From contig CM063251.1 of NCBI GenBank assembly GCA_032158295.1, forward strand, positions 16,815,738 through 16,879,737: 64,000 nt of DNA. The letters are read 5' to 3'. The position numbers were made by a program, and so were the translations under genes. Below are positions 35,401 to 46,305 of the stretch, piece by piece. Below the pieces are notes generated by a model. The model saw nothing but the letters and a program-made list of their open reading frames with translations, was not told where the DNA came from and did no database searches. This stretch comes from Pycnopodia helianthoides. Its lineage: Eukaryota; Echinodermata; Asteroidea; Forcipulatida; Asteriidae. Each line of letters starts with the position of its first letter. Position 1 is the first letter of the stretch.

Positions 35401-38400
35401 GCACTGGGATCTGGGAAGGTAGAGGACATTTTGATTAAGATAATTTATTAATGGGGGTCAAAGAGTAATAATTTGGGGGTAATGGGATAATTAGACTTTG
35501 GTGTCCATGGAATTTTTTGACATAAATATATAAATGAAAATTGTTTCAGTGTCATGAAAGACAAGATCATACTTTATTGCAGACTAGATCATGCACTTAA
35601 GCATTTTTTCTCAAAGGTCATTTTTATGGCGTGTTTATTGGAAACAAGAGTTTGGCTATGAGCCTACATGTATTACTCAAAAAACAAAGACGTTCTTTAC
35701 CCCTGAACCAAACCATGTGCACTTGGAACTTTCTCAGACAAGCAAACGAAAGCCTGATCAATCTGTTTTTCTGGATATCAATTTTTTTCTTTAGAAAAGT
35801 AAATTTTTCAAACCAACCAGAGTTGCAGAACTTACCTGTTCAGTGGCACCACTGCCTCCAGTTGCTGCCTTTATCATCACACTCTCACCACTCTGCCAAA
35901 ATGATCAGATTGTTTTCATACACTAGAATTAGTCAAAGTTAAAACAAGAAGATTGCCAGCATTCAGAATGCAACTTTTTGGGGGGGTTTCTAACTGCCGT
36001 TGCACTAGCTGCCAAGATTGAAAGTTCTTCCTTTTGTCCCTTTCTTTCTATCAGTTTGCCTCCTCCCTTCCCTCTTTCCACCTCAGGAATGCTTATGTCC
36101 CAATGTAAAGGGTGTAAATGTAAGGGGAAAATGATAATGATGAACACTTATATAAAGCTCCGGTATCTGCCACAGATGGGCGAGCCTGGCGCTGATACTC
36201 GCTCATCGTTTTTTACAACCGGTTTGCAGAGTTATGAAATAGGAGACTCAGCTTATGTGGCATCGTGTTAAGTTTTACAAAGGTGCTGCGGCACATCCTG
36301 CAGCCAACATGCCAGAAAAACACAGGGGAAAACCCTTTCTCTTAACCATAAGCTGGGTACTTGTGCAATTACACAACATACGGGACCTATGGCTTTCCAT
36401 CCTTCCTGATGGACAATGCAACATTAGATAAGTGTTGTGCTCAAGGACAAGGTGTCATGACCGGGACTCTTAAACCCCACTCTGCTGATCAGGAGTTCTT
36501 GGCACTAGACCACTGGACCACGACCCTTGGCTTAAAAAGACTCATACTAAATACCCATTATTAATAATGTGCACAGCCACAATCATGGGTACACTTTTTG
36601 TTACAAAGACACCAAATGAACAACACACAAATATTGAGTAACTCTTTGCAGATCTTGTATTTGACAAACTCAAGTACTTTCTACTCTTCATTCACACAGC
36701 CCTGGTTAATTAATTTACAAAAAACATTGAAAAAACTGTTACATCACTGGTTTTCAAAGTGTTGTTCATAACATGGACACGAAACAAATGTGTACCCATG
36801 ATTGTGGCTGTGCACTACTAACATTATCATAAACCATGCCTACTCCACAAAGACTGGCAACAATGGGACAGATAGGATAAGTCTCTTTGAGGATTTACAC
36901 AAGAACTTACCTGAGTAAAAAGAGGTGTTATGAAGACAAAGAAGATGTCATAGATGAACAGAAGAAAGAGGAGAATAAAACAAACCTGTAAATGAAACAA
37001 AAATAGAGATAAGAACTCATACTAGCACTGAGACCTATTCACTGTGTAAACTTGATACGTGTACAAACCAATGGCTTGAATAGTCTGTTGTTGATAACGA
37101 CAAAAGCAACAATGAGGGGAGGGAAAAGATAGTCAAGCAGGCAGAGGTAATTAAAATTATATAATACGTAGGGATTAGAGCAGACCAAGGAACAAAAAAT
37201 TGTAAAAAGTACAATACAAAACCAGTCATTTATATGCATAAATTTCATATCAAATAATAGGCATACTATGCAGTCATGTGTTAACCAAATTTACAGTACC
37301 GGGTAGTACAGTAAACATAGAAAGCAGCTCATTCATTCTGGTGGGATTTGAAACTATTACATAATGGAAAATACAGTGTAGTAAGGTTTGTGGTAACAAC
37401 ACGAGTAGGATAAGAAACTATTGCATAGTCGAAAATACAATCCAGTAAGGTTTGTGGTAACAACATTTACATGAGTAGGATTTGAAACTATTGCATGGTG
37501 GATAATACAATCTAGTACATTGTAGTTAAGGTTGGCGGTAACAACATGTACATGAGCAGGATTTCAAACTACTGCATGGTGAAAAATACAATCTAGTGAG
37601 GTTGGCGTTGCTACCATGTACAGGTAAATGAGCATTTAATCTTTCTGAGGAGTTGTGGTGGTTCTGAATGAACCAATGATGTAGCAAAAGCTTGTTTCAC
37701 CAGCCGCTCTTTTCAGAACCACCGCAACTCATAAGACATGTAAGAGAGATTTCATGTACACGGTGTTAGCACATAAATGCACAAGAATAACACAAAATGA
37801 CACCATGCACATAAGCCAAATGAAACAAGTCAAAAATAGAATACCAATTCAACTGGATGAATATGGAGCCCATTTACATTTGTAAAAAATGAGGCAAATG
37901 CTAGCAAGACAGACTGACACAAGCTCACACTGACAACATGATTGGTGAAGAAAAAGAACAAAAAAAAACCTCCCTAAATCTAAAGAGAGAGAGCGACAAA
38001 AACTCACCTTAAAGTTTGGAATATGAATGAGCTTAAGAACGCTAATACAGAATGCGATGCCCAACAGGTCCAAGAGGATCCATGCAAAAGTCTCATGCCG
38101 AAACACGAACCAACACACCACACAACCAATGCAGGCAAGGCCCAGTACAATGCTGAAAACATAGGGCCTTGTACTCAAGAACGGAATCCTGTTGGCTGGT
38201 AGCCTAGAAGAAAAAATGAGAAAGTAAAATGAAGTACGTGTAGGCAAGTATCCTTTATATAACCCTTACTTCCTAGCACCACTTGCTTTCAGGGGACCTC
38301 AATCGACCAATATCCAACACCAACACGTTTGGACTTCAATAAGACTGGAATACCTGGCACAGTGATAAGCATTTGTTGTCAGGCCTGAGTCCTTCTGAAA

Positions 38401-41400
38401 CCTTCATTTCGGCAAAGACATGAAAGAGGACATTGACCCAGTTCACCTGACGCCATTATCACAATAATCTTGGTTGTGTCATTTTGAGAGTAAGGCCGTG
38501 TCCGAATTAGCGGCTACAGCTACGGCTACGGCTAGATTTCCGCGTCATCATGCGTTGAAGTATAGGACGTCCTTAGCAACACCCATAGCAACAGTCGCAG
38601 CCCTAGCAGTAGCCGTCATTTCGGATACGGCCTAATCTTGGTTGTGCCATTTTGGGAGTCAGCATCCTGTATGTTATACAGTGTCATGCACATTTCAGGG
38701 GATACAATGTTTACACACTTTCCATAATTTGTACGTGCAATTTGACTTCCAAAATGGCGAGCGTGGCAGACAGTAGCCACATGTGACATTAGTGCAAGGG
38801 GTCAATAGAAGGATGATGGAGGGTTAATGAAGAAACACCTCCGCTGCTAAGCCAGTTTGGGACAACTTTACTTTGCTTAAAGGAACATTACAGAATTGGT
38901 TTTTCCTAACAAAACAGTTGCTGGCAGTGTAAGCACTTGATGTAATCCACCATATACATAAACTGACAAACCTGTAGAAGTTTGAGATCGATCGGCCATC
39001 TGGGTCACGAGAAAATAGTGAAAAACCGATTTCACATTTGCATGAAATCATATAGATTCAACAAATGAATAAAACGCTCACTGAGCGATAAACTCCAATC
39101 GGAAAATTGGTTTATTCATTTCTCATCAAATATGGCATTTCAGACAGAAATATTTCAAGGGATGTTTCCTACCATCATCATCATTAGACCGTGTAAGATT
39201 CATGTAAATTTGTGATCAAAAGTATATTTTAAAAGTTTTTTTTCTTACCAATTCTGTAATGTTCCTTTAATGGTAAACAAATTTTTCTGCCTTACACTTT
39301 GGCAGAAACTGGGTTAGGGTTCATAATTCCATGTACAGCCTCAGGCCTACTATTACCACCACAACAGTCCCCCGTTTTAACAATTCCTAAAATCATTTCA
39401 ACTTCTCCGGAGTATGAAACGTAAGCAATTAAATGGGAACAAAGTCATTCACATCAACAATCCCTAACCTTCCAAGTTCCCCCCTTTTACTCTTTGGTGA
39501 TGGGACACACTTTCCATGTATTTGTACATGTATATGTCTTGCCCAGGGACACGACACAACTCCAGTGTTTTTCCCATTTAGACCGGCATGTCAATAATCT
39601 GTTTGAGTGTTTTGTCGATACATCCCTAACAGAGGTTGATGTTATAACTTGGTGTGAGTTCAGAGATATGAAAATTGAACATGAATACCTTATTTTGCAG
39701 GGCATGATGCGTTTCAGTATCGGGTAGAGACAAGAGTGTAGGCCATTAGAAGCTCCCAAGCAGTAAAATGCAATCACAACATACACTGAAAACAGATAAA
39801 CAAACAATTACAATTTGTTTTTTCCGTTTGTCGCAGCAAAACCATGCATACGACTGGAAACACAATTAAAAGGGTGTCACTTTGCATCCGTCACATTAGA
39901 AGTTTTTCCAATGGTTTTAACCTTTTTTTTAAGTACCAGAAACCACCCGGTGTACTACCCACTGAGCTACTTAGTCCTAATGTTGGCGGTCTTCCTATTT
40001 TGTCAATCTTTGTTCAGAGGTGAGATGAGGTCTAAAGACTCAACTGGGCAATGACATGTTCTCGTTAGGAGGAAGGTAAACATTCCATCACGAAAACTGT
40101 AAGGGGTAGGTGTTGTAAAAAAAAAATATTAAAACAAATTTAAACATTTTAAAAGAGCAAAAAAATTTACCCATGTAGTCATAGAAGAAGAAGAGCAGAA
40201 GCAACATGACCATGATCATGATGACCCAGACTACAACGATGGGTAATGTGATGGTCAGGGGTTCCTCCTCAAACTCTGCATCCGAGTCGGAATCTTCCTC
40301 CGCCTCTTCATCCCGCTCCGATTCTCCGCCCTCCTCGTGCTCCTCTCGTCTCTTCTTCTTGATTGCACTGTCACACACACACACACACACAAAAACTCCT
40401 TACTGTCTAAAACAAAGTGGCGGAAATGAGGGTTTCTGTTCCCAAATTCATCAAGCTGTTACGCACACTGAAAATTTGCTCAGCACTAATAAATCTTGCT
40501 TAGCAGTTAGCAGAAATGGGTTACCAGGCAAAATACCATGTAATGTAGTCTGTTTTGTTTGCGACTGGTTTCCTGCAAACTGTTGCTTAGCAATAAAAAA
40601 GATAAGTTGTTTGCTTAAAGACACTGGACACCATTGGTAATTGTCAAAGACCAGTCTTCTCACTTGGTGTATCTCAACATATGGATAAAATAACAAACCT
40701 GTAAAAACTTGAGCTCAATTGGTCGACGAAGTTGCGAGATAACTATGAAAGAAAAAACACCCTTGTCACACGAAGTTGTGTGCTTTCAGATGGTTGATTT
40801 CGAGACCTCAAATTCTAATTCTGAGGTCTCGAAATCAAATTCGTGGAAAATTACTTCTTTCTCGAAAACTATGTCACTTCAGAGGGAGCCGTTTCTCACA
40901 ATGTTTTATACTGTCAACCTCTCCCCATTACTCGTTACCAAGTAAGGTTTTATGCTAATACTTATTTTGAGTAGTTACCCATAGTGTCCACTGCCTTTAA
41001 CAGCTTTAGAATTTGGGCGCAAGCAATGACACGGCAGTGGAAGCATAATTTCAAATTAAATTTAAAGCTTACATGTAAGCAAAGTTTCTTACAAAGAAGC
41101 TTACATTCTGTGTGCAGTCATTCCAGACCAGTATCCTCCCACCACCACGGTAAATACAGCCATGAACCATATCACAATGAGATTGTAGTCAAACATGGGA
41201 TGGTCAGGATCGTACAAGGCAGCCTGCACTTGACCACCATTCTCCTAGCAAGTTAGAACAGATCAGAATCAGAGAACTTTAGTTAAGTGCAATGTAAGAT
41301 TTGGAGAAATAGGCCCTATATACGTTATAATTACGCTAATGTCACTAAAACACGTAATCTCATTGGCAGGCATAAGAATCTGCTAATTTTGTAAGAAAAA

Positions 41401-44400
41401 AAATCGGAAAAATCTAACACTAAAAATACATGTCCGGATTTAGGGCAATGTCCGGAAATTGGGCAACGTGACCCTGGCGTCAGTGCCGCACTCAGTGACC
41501 ACCACTCTCCTAGCAAGTTAGAACAGATCAGAAAGAGAACTTTAAGTGCAATGTATGATTTGGAGAAAATGCTAATGTCACTAAAACATATATTCTCATT
41601 GGTTCTTGGTCGACCTAATAACTGCTTGCTGCGAAACTAATCACAGGCTATTAGCAGACACTGTGTACACGTGTTCATGTTTAAACACTAGTGGCTAAGA
41701 GCAAACTCGTCATTGTGGAATTCAAAGCTACGAGCCTGTGATTGGTCATCGTATAAGATGAACTGCCCCCCCCCCACCCCCCAATCTTGCACATGAAAAT
41801 CAATTGGAAACCCAACGGGAAAATAAAGAAACACAAAAGCTTTCAGCTACAGAAGGATCAAGGTTGTCGTCCTGACAGATTCCTGCGAAGACTGTGTGCA
41901 TATGTCTATGGTCCTGGCGGACTTCGTACAAACTCCGTACGTGTTTGTGTGTGTGCGACTGTGTATCATCCTTACAGACTCTGTCTATGGTTAACTACTA
42001 CCGGGCTACTGCAAGGCTACTGCCGAGCTACTATGGATTGTTATTGTTGTGCTCCAACCCTAAAATGGTTCACCCTGATAAAACAGTCTGAAAGAGAAGT
42101 TCGTAAGTAGACCTCACCCAGATATCTCTATGGTCACTTGCAGCCAGCAGGGCAACAGGGATTTTGAGCTCTGTTGAATCATTCAAATTGGGAGTTGTCT
42201 GCAATAAAATCAAGAAACACCAAATTAATTCACAGACACTGAAAATAACTGACTGATAATTTATGACTTTTTCAACAAATTCTTTCAACATAGTGGCAAT
42301 TTTGACCCAATTACTATCGGTGTACTTTCCTCTCAACCAGATCCTTCCGAAAAATTCCACAGGAGACTGTGAAGAGTAAGTCCTCAGTACACAAGCCAGG
42401 GGGTTTCAATACACATGTACAGTCATGTAATATCAGCTGTACAAACTGAAGAACCCATGCATCCAATGCTAGCAAGGAAGTTGCCCCACAAATAGTGCCA
42501 ATATGCTGGACTCCCTCTGCTTCTTGGCCCTTGGCCCTAGCCCCAAAAGCACCAGGGAGTGTGATGATCGTTTGAATAGAAACTCATGTTTCCCCAGGTT
42601 TCAGGAGGAGATTGGAGGATACAGGAGGAGATTTGAGGATGCAGGAGGAGATTGGAAGATTCAGGAGGAGATTGGAGAATACAGGAGAAGATTGGAGGAT
42701 TCAGGAGGAGATTGGAGAATACAGGAGGAGATTTGAGGATTCAGGAGGAGATTGGAAGATCCAGGAGGAGATTGGAGGATGCAGGAGAAGATTGGAGGAT
42801 TCAGGAGGAGATTGGAGGATGCAGGAGGAGATTGGAGGATGCAGGAGGAGATTGGAAGATTCAGGAGTAGATTGGAGGAGTCAGGATGGTTTTTAGCCAA
42901 TATCTTTAAAGTATAAATAAAACTTACAATTTTGGTAGCACTAACAACCAGCAAGGATCTTGCTCCAGCTTCCTGGGCGAAGAGTCCCTTCTCCAGGAAG
43001 GTACAATTGCCTCTGAGTGCTTCTACAACTGCTCCACTCAACTTGCCGGCTTCTTTGGGACTCGTGCATAGCTTGGACTGACCAAGATCCACCAAAGGAT
43101 AAAGATCCTTCAAAATAATCACAGAAATGGGAGAAATTGGTTTAACAAAGTAGACGTCCATATAAAAAGAATACAGAGTGTGGGGAATTACTTTTGAAGT
43201 CCTTTTGAAACCTAATTCGACTGTAATTTATAACATGCGTTAGGAATCAACTTCCTCTAATAGCCAAGTCTGAAGTTTCTTTATCAGTTAAGACTTATCT
43301 GTTTCATTTCTATAAAGACAAATTTGCCTGTGGTTTCTCAGCAGCAGATGTGTGCACCTGGCATGCCTGGGTGTTGCACTGCTGTTGCACTTGCTTATAT
43401 GGCTTGGAGCCATGTACAGTATATGGCTACATAGCACATGTACCAACAATCTGATTATTTGGGGGAGTGGCATGTGAGGCACCCACAAAAGAAGTGCAGC
43501 CGAATAAATATTCAGTCAAACACCAACCACGACATTACATAGTACACATTGGGTGGTTGACAAAGCATGATCAATTCTTTGCCAAATCTTCAGCACATTT
43601 GACATCCATGTGCGGGGAAAAATTTTGTCCAACAATACAGAACGTTTAACGAAACGTGTTTTGTGCATGCTGAGGTCAAACAATGGAAACGTGCTTGCGT
43701 GTACTCTCAGCCAATAATAGGTCTTCATTGCTCTCAGTGAGGGCGCTGTTTTGGCCTGTGACATCATGTGCAAAGGGTCAATTGATTAGCAAAGTGCTTT
43801 TGAGTAACAACTGATACCATTTGGTATGGGGAAATCATTCACTGGGATGCATGCAGAGTGACACTCCACAGAGGCAATGGACACAATTATCTTAATTCAA
43901 ACGCCCCTAGTATCATTGCCCAGGTGCACTTTGAAATGTCAAACACACACAGGTATATTTAAATTTTCCTAATAAATGTGCCCTTTAATTACTCAGGAAA
44001 AGCTGTCTGAGATGAGACCAGACCACATCATACTCCTTCCAATGAGTATTGTGTTATTAACCCTTCTACTGTCAGTGACTCTTGGCAACATTTTCCAGTG
44101 AGTTGACCAACCATTTGAAACCATTCAACTGCCAAGGTTGTGTATGGTGGCACAACTGTGCACAGAACTAACTGTGTACTGTGTACATGCATTCCCTCAT
44201 GGTATCATATTGCAGGCTGTCTGACCATTCAAAACCAAAGTGAATGGTATTGAATGGTCAGACAGCAAGAGGGTTAATAAAATAAAGCATACACTTCAAA
44301 CTTTGAGTCGCCCAAGTCAGAATTTCTTGCCAAAATCTTACCTTGGGTGCCTTCGGCAAGTTTGCTTGACTACCATCATAAGCTATGCAGTACTCCCTGG

Positions 44401-46305
44401 TTGACGTCACTCCATTCTCACCAGTTATTCTTGCTGATAAAATGCCAAGATCGGCAACGACCTATATTTCATTTTTATATATCGGAGAGAGAGGAAAAAG
44501 ATAAATTGCAAAACATCCATACAATGTCAGCTCGGTGATTCTTCATAAATTTACACAATTTAAACGATCAAGCAGAATGGTATTTTATGTACACACTTGA
44601 CACAACTGTGTAATAAAGGCAAGTTAAAATTGGAAGGAAAACTTAGGCAACAAATATTGAGCTGTCATTGGACTAGTCATGTCAAACCTAGCCCCATATT
44701 ATAGTGCACATCCACTTTGTATCCTAATAATTAGTACTATAGTAGTAGTAGTAACTATGTACTGCCATCTTCGTCATAATGCCAGGCCTGTATGCTTCGT
44801 TCTAGAAAGGGAAAGGGCACCAAGGCATTCTCTCCTCGGTAAAGGGCACCCTATGAGGAAATTGTAAATTTCTATTTGAGCATTTCAAGGGCACGAAGGC
44901 AATGACCAGGGGGCATCGAGGCAATCGCCTCCATTGCCTTCGTGAAGTATCAGGCCTGTAATGCTTTTGATGTGTTTAAGAACAGACTTTGTGGAAGATG
45001 TGGCTTTACATCCAGTCCATTACCTGATCACAAAACTATTTATTGGGGCTGCATTTGAGACCTGGTCACTGGAGACTCAAACATCCTTCCCGCCACACTA
45101 ATTAAGACAGTGTCATAGTGGGGCTAGGGTTCGGCACCTTCGGGGTATGAGGCTATCATTCTGGTCAGTCACTAGTGTCCACTAGTGTTAGTGTCCACTA
45201 CTGGAAGCACCACACACCGTTCCCTCATCTAGATGCTGAACAGGCTTTGATGAGAACCCCCGTAGATGTAGATGTAGATGTAGTGTAACTATATCTATGT
45301 TCCGTCCCAACATGACAATCGTCCCAACTACAGCATGTATAGTTGGGACGCCCCAACTTTAACACTCAAGAGCTGGGACTAGTCCCAACTATAGTTGGTG
45401 CGATTGTCAAGTTGGGGCGGAACATCTGTAGACACTATAGACTATAGTGTCAGTGATACATAAGTTAGTGATGATGGGGTGGTACTGGTACTGCTACTGC
45501 TGGCCCCCCAGTGCCAAGTGTATTCGCAATTTGGGGCTATTCCACCAGAGGTATATTGTTGTTTATTAGAAGGTGTTTGTTTGTTTTTATTTGACAATCT
45601 CCACAGAATTCATTTAAATACAACAAATGGACAAAAAACGATAAGTAATAAATAGACAAGAATCATAAAAAGACATTTGGAATCCGAGAAATTATTGAGG
45701 ATGACACAGGGTCATGGGGTGGAGTCCAGCGTATTTCAATATTTGGCACTATTAAACAACAGGGCTATGGCCGGTAAGAACAACAACGTGGGTTGGCACT
45801 AAAAATTATTACAACGAACCTAGACCCAGTGGCAGTAACTGGGGGCTGTATTCCTTTTTCGAAATTTTGACATTATCTGTCATACTAGCTTCAGGTAAAT
45901 ACCAATAGTATGACAAATAATGTCAAAATTTCGAAAAAGGAATACAGCGCCCCAGTTACTGGGTCTAGTCTTTTGGACAGATGGAGGTCTACCTCCATGA
46001 ACCATGCATGAACCATCCAACCAACATGACCAAGCATGAACGAACTGACTCTGATTGAGACTCTGACTTAGATCGTTGTGTTTTCAGTTTTGACTTCCAA
46101 ACTGAATTCGTGACATGGCTGGTAAAATGTGAACTAAATAAGTAGTAAATAGTAATAATCATAGTAAAAAATGAAAATTATAAAAAAAACAATAGAGGGA
46201 TTAGAGCCTACACAACACTGAAGTGAAATAACTCACCGGCACAACTGGAACAATGATCAAAGAAACGGAACATAACAACAGGAAGTCCATCAATGTTGAC
46301 TCCAT
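32176..46305 (-). CDS. SPPL2: Signal peptide peptidase-like 2 (SPPL2) intramembrane aspartyl protease, 14 exons
   Basis: Exons on the minus strand: 46305-46237, 44461-44342, 43107-42928, 42198-42118, 41244-41105, 40367-40171, 39785-39689, 38203-38008, 36985-36911, 35892-35836, 35410-35314, 33769-33689, 33294-33137, 32421-32176. Phases agree at every junction, giving 597 residues. Residues 1-23 are a signal peptide. A lumenal PA domain (about 24-150) contains RGNCTF and GARSLLVVS. A first membrane segment near 165-185 precedes a strongly acidic loop (about 204-228). The catalytic pair is YD at 372-373 (FIYDIFFVFITP) and GFGD at 429-432; PAL is at 484-486. These define the SPP/SPPL family, which cleaves type II membrane proteins within the membrane of late endosomes and lysosomes. 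The tail ends SETEPLL, fitting an acidic dileucine signal. Read-through of exon 13 gives a 523-residue form stopping at 33113. An acceptor-like sequence lies 2 nt before the ATG, so a 5' UTR exon may exist upstream. Confidence 0.95.
32623..32964. mobile_element. MITE family B-like element
   Basis: It starts TTAAAGGTATTGTACAC and ends with GTACAGGGCCTTTAA, the inverted match. It has a central palindrome ATTATCGCGCGCGATAAT. It shares CAAACCTGT.AAA, TTGAGCTCAATTGGTC and GAGAAA words with 40615-41000. It lies in SPPL2 intron 13. Confidence 0.8.
33113..33294 (-). CDS. SPPL2: SPPL2 exon 13, read-through (short) end
   Basis: Encodes the last membrane segments, including GQPALLYLVPCT with the PAL motif, then RRELSDIWHARKS. 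A donor TCG|GTGAAT at 33137/33136 continues to exon 14. If it is not used, the frame adds VNDLHRL and stops with TGA at 33113-33115. Vertebrate paralogues splice at about the same point after the last membrane segment, so the spliced form is probably the main one. Confidence 0.8.
34024..34160. mobile_element. Small TIR element (AATGGGGGAC / GTCTCCCATT)
   Basis: The ends AATGGGGGAC...GGTGGCAGCAGAC and GTCTGCTGCCACC...GTCTCCCATT are inverted. The interior is short. It lies in SPPL2 intron 12. Confidence 0.75.
34793..34961. mobile_element. Family F element, copy
   Basis: Bounded by CAGGCCCGATACTGCAAGG and GCCTCAGGCCTG, with GAGGCAATTGCCTCC near the left end. It lies in SPPL2 intron 11. Confidence 0.75.
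36130..36540. repeat. Dispersed repeat (tandem word 'GACCACGACCC' end), copy 1
   Basis: Contains CACTTATATAAAGCTC, GGTGCTGCGGCACATCC, ATTACACAACATACGGGACC, GTGCTCAAGGACAAGGTGTC and CCACGACC in that order. The first part matches 60620-60960 and the last part matches 62215-62330, so three partial copies of one family lie in the window. It lies in SPPL2 intron 9. Confidence 0.7.
37343..37620. repeat. Four imperfect tandem repeats of 63-80 bp in SPPL2 intron 8
   Basis: Units start GGATTTGAAACTATT at about 37350, 37408 (GGATAAG variant), 37479 and 37558. Each runs through GAAAATACAATC, AGTAAGGTTTGTGGTAACAA and ATGAGTA. Divergence rises between units, so expansion is not recent. Confidence 0.85.
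37646..37732. repeat. Foldback element (GAGTTGTGGTGGTTCTGA)
   Basis: The left GAGGAGTTGTGGTGGTTCTG is matched by the right TCAGAACCACCGCAACTC. The word GGTGGTTCTGA.AAGAACC recurs at about 61261-61290 and 62950-62970, so this is a dispersed family. Confidence 0.8.
38491..38635. mobile_element. Small TIR element (TAAGGCCGTGTCCGAA ends)
   Basis: The left end is TAAGGCCGTGTCCGAATTAG. The right end TTTCGGATACGGCCTAA is the inverted match. Sub-terminal CTACGGCTACGGCTA and the inverted TAGCAGTAGCCG extend the stem. It lies in SPPL2 intron 7. Confidence 0.85.
38877..39270. mobile_element. MITE family A, complete copy with TIRs
   Basis: The ends TTAAAGGAACATTACAG and CTGTAATGTTCCTTTAA are perfect inverted repeats continuing into AATTGG/CCAATT. 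Flanking TTAA could be the target duplication. The interior has no coding capacity, so it is non-autonomous. It lies in SPPL2 intron 7. Confidence 0.92.
40369..40392 (-). repeat. (AC)n microsatellite forming the exon 6 splice acceptor tract
   Basis: On the SPPL2 strand it reads as a GT repeat ending GTGTGTGTGACAG immediately before exon 6 at 40367. The usual pyrimidine tract is replaced by this repeat. Confidence 0.9.
40615..41000. mobile_element. MITE family B, complete copy (TTAAAG...GTGGACACT ends)
   Basis: The left end TTAAAGACACTGGACACC matches the inverted right end GTGTCCACTGCCTTTAA. A central perfect palindrome GATTTCGAGACCTC / GAGGTCTCGAAATC lies at about 40796-40830. It lies in SPPL2 intron 5. 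Confidence 0.9.
41234..41600. repeat. Local duplication of SPPL2 exon 5 acceptor region
   Basis: About 100 bp spanning the exon 5 acceptor (41234-41345) recurs at about 41500-41595: CTCCTAGCAAGTTAGAACAG, then ATCAGAA, AGAACTTTA, AAGTGCAATGTA.GATTTGGAG and CTAATGTCACTAAAACA. The copy preserves TTGCTAG|GAGA plus about 14 bases of exon, but then diverges. Confidence 0.85.
42598..42890. repeat. 20-bp minisatellite, about 14 units, in SPPL2 intron 3
   Basis: The unit is close to CAGGAGGAGATTGGAGGATT, with variants at three or four positions. It is almost pure purine on the plus strand, hence CU-rich in SPPL2 pre-mRNA. The array ends about 40 nt downstream of the exon 3 donor (42928/42927). Long open frames through it (EDSGGDWR-type) are repeat artefacts. 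Confidence 0.97.
44057..44279. mobile_element. MITE family D, copy 2
   Basis: Starts TTAACCCTTCTACTGTC and ends ACAGCAAGAGGGTTAA, in reverse orientation relative to 17911-18139 with high identity. It lies in SPPL2 intron 2, about 60 nt from the exon 2 donor. Confidence 0.88.
44783..44958. mobile_element. Family F element, copy in SPPL2 intron 1
   Basis: CAGGCCTG at both ends (44783-44790 and 44951-44958). The interior AAAGGGCACCAAGGCATTC repeats in variant form and GAGGCAATCGCCTCC lies near the right end. Confidence 0.8.
45299..45423. repeat. Foldback element with GTTGGGACG words
   Basis: GTTCCGTCCCAACATGACAA at the left pairs with TTGTCAAGTTGGGGCGGAAC at the right, and inner CCCAACTA / TAGTTGGG words pair again. 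It lies in SPPL2 intron 1. Confidence 0.85.
45821..45967. repeat. Long hairpin, about 61-67-bp arms
   Basis: Left arm 45821-45887 and right arm 45907-45967 are near-perfect complements (CTGTATTCCTTTTTCGAAAT and its inverse, then TTTTGACATTAT and its inverse). The spacer is 19 nt. Outer ends are TAGACCCAGT/ACTGGGTCTA. The left arm has a 6-nt insertion (GGCAGT). It lies in SPPL2 intron 1. Confidence 0.92.

Noticed and set aside
40206..40640. 144-codon plus-strand frame, Ser-rich
   Set aside because: It is antisense to SPPL2 exon 6; the Ser run is the complement of the acidic Glu/Asp loop.
42503..43161. Frames of EDSGGDWR-type repeats on the plus strand and SSCILQSPP-type on the minus strand
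   Set aside because: They are produced by the 20-bp minisatellite; only the SPPL2 exon 3 part (42928-43107) of the minus frame is real.
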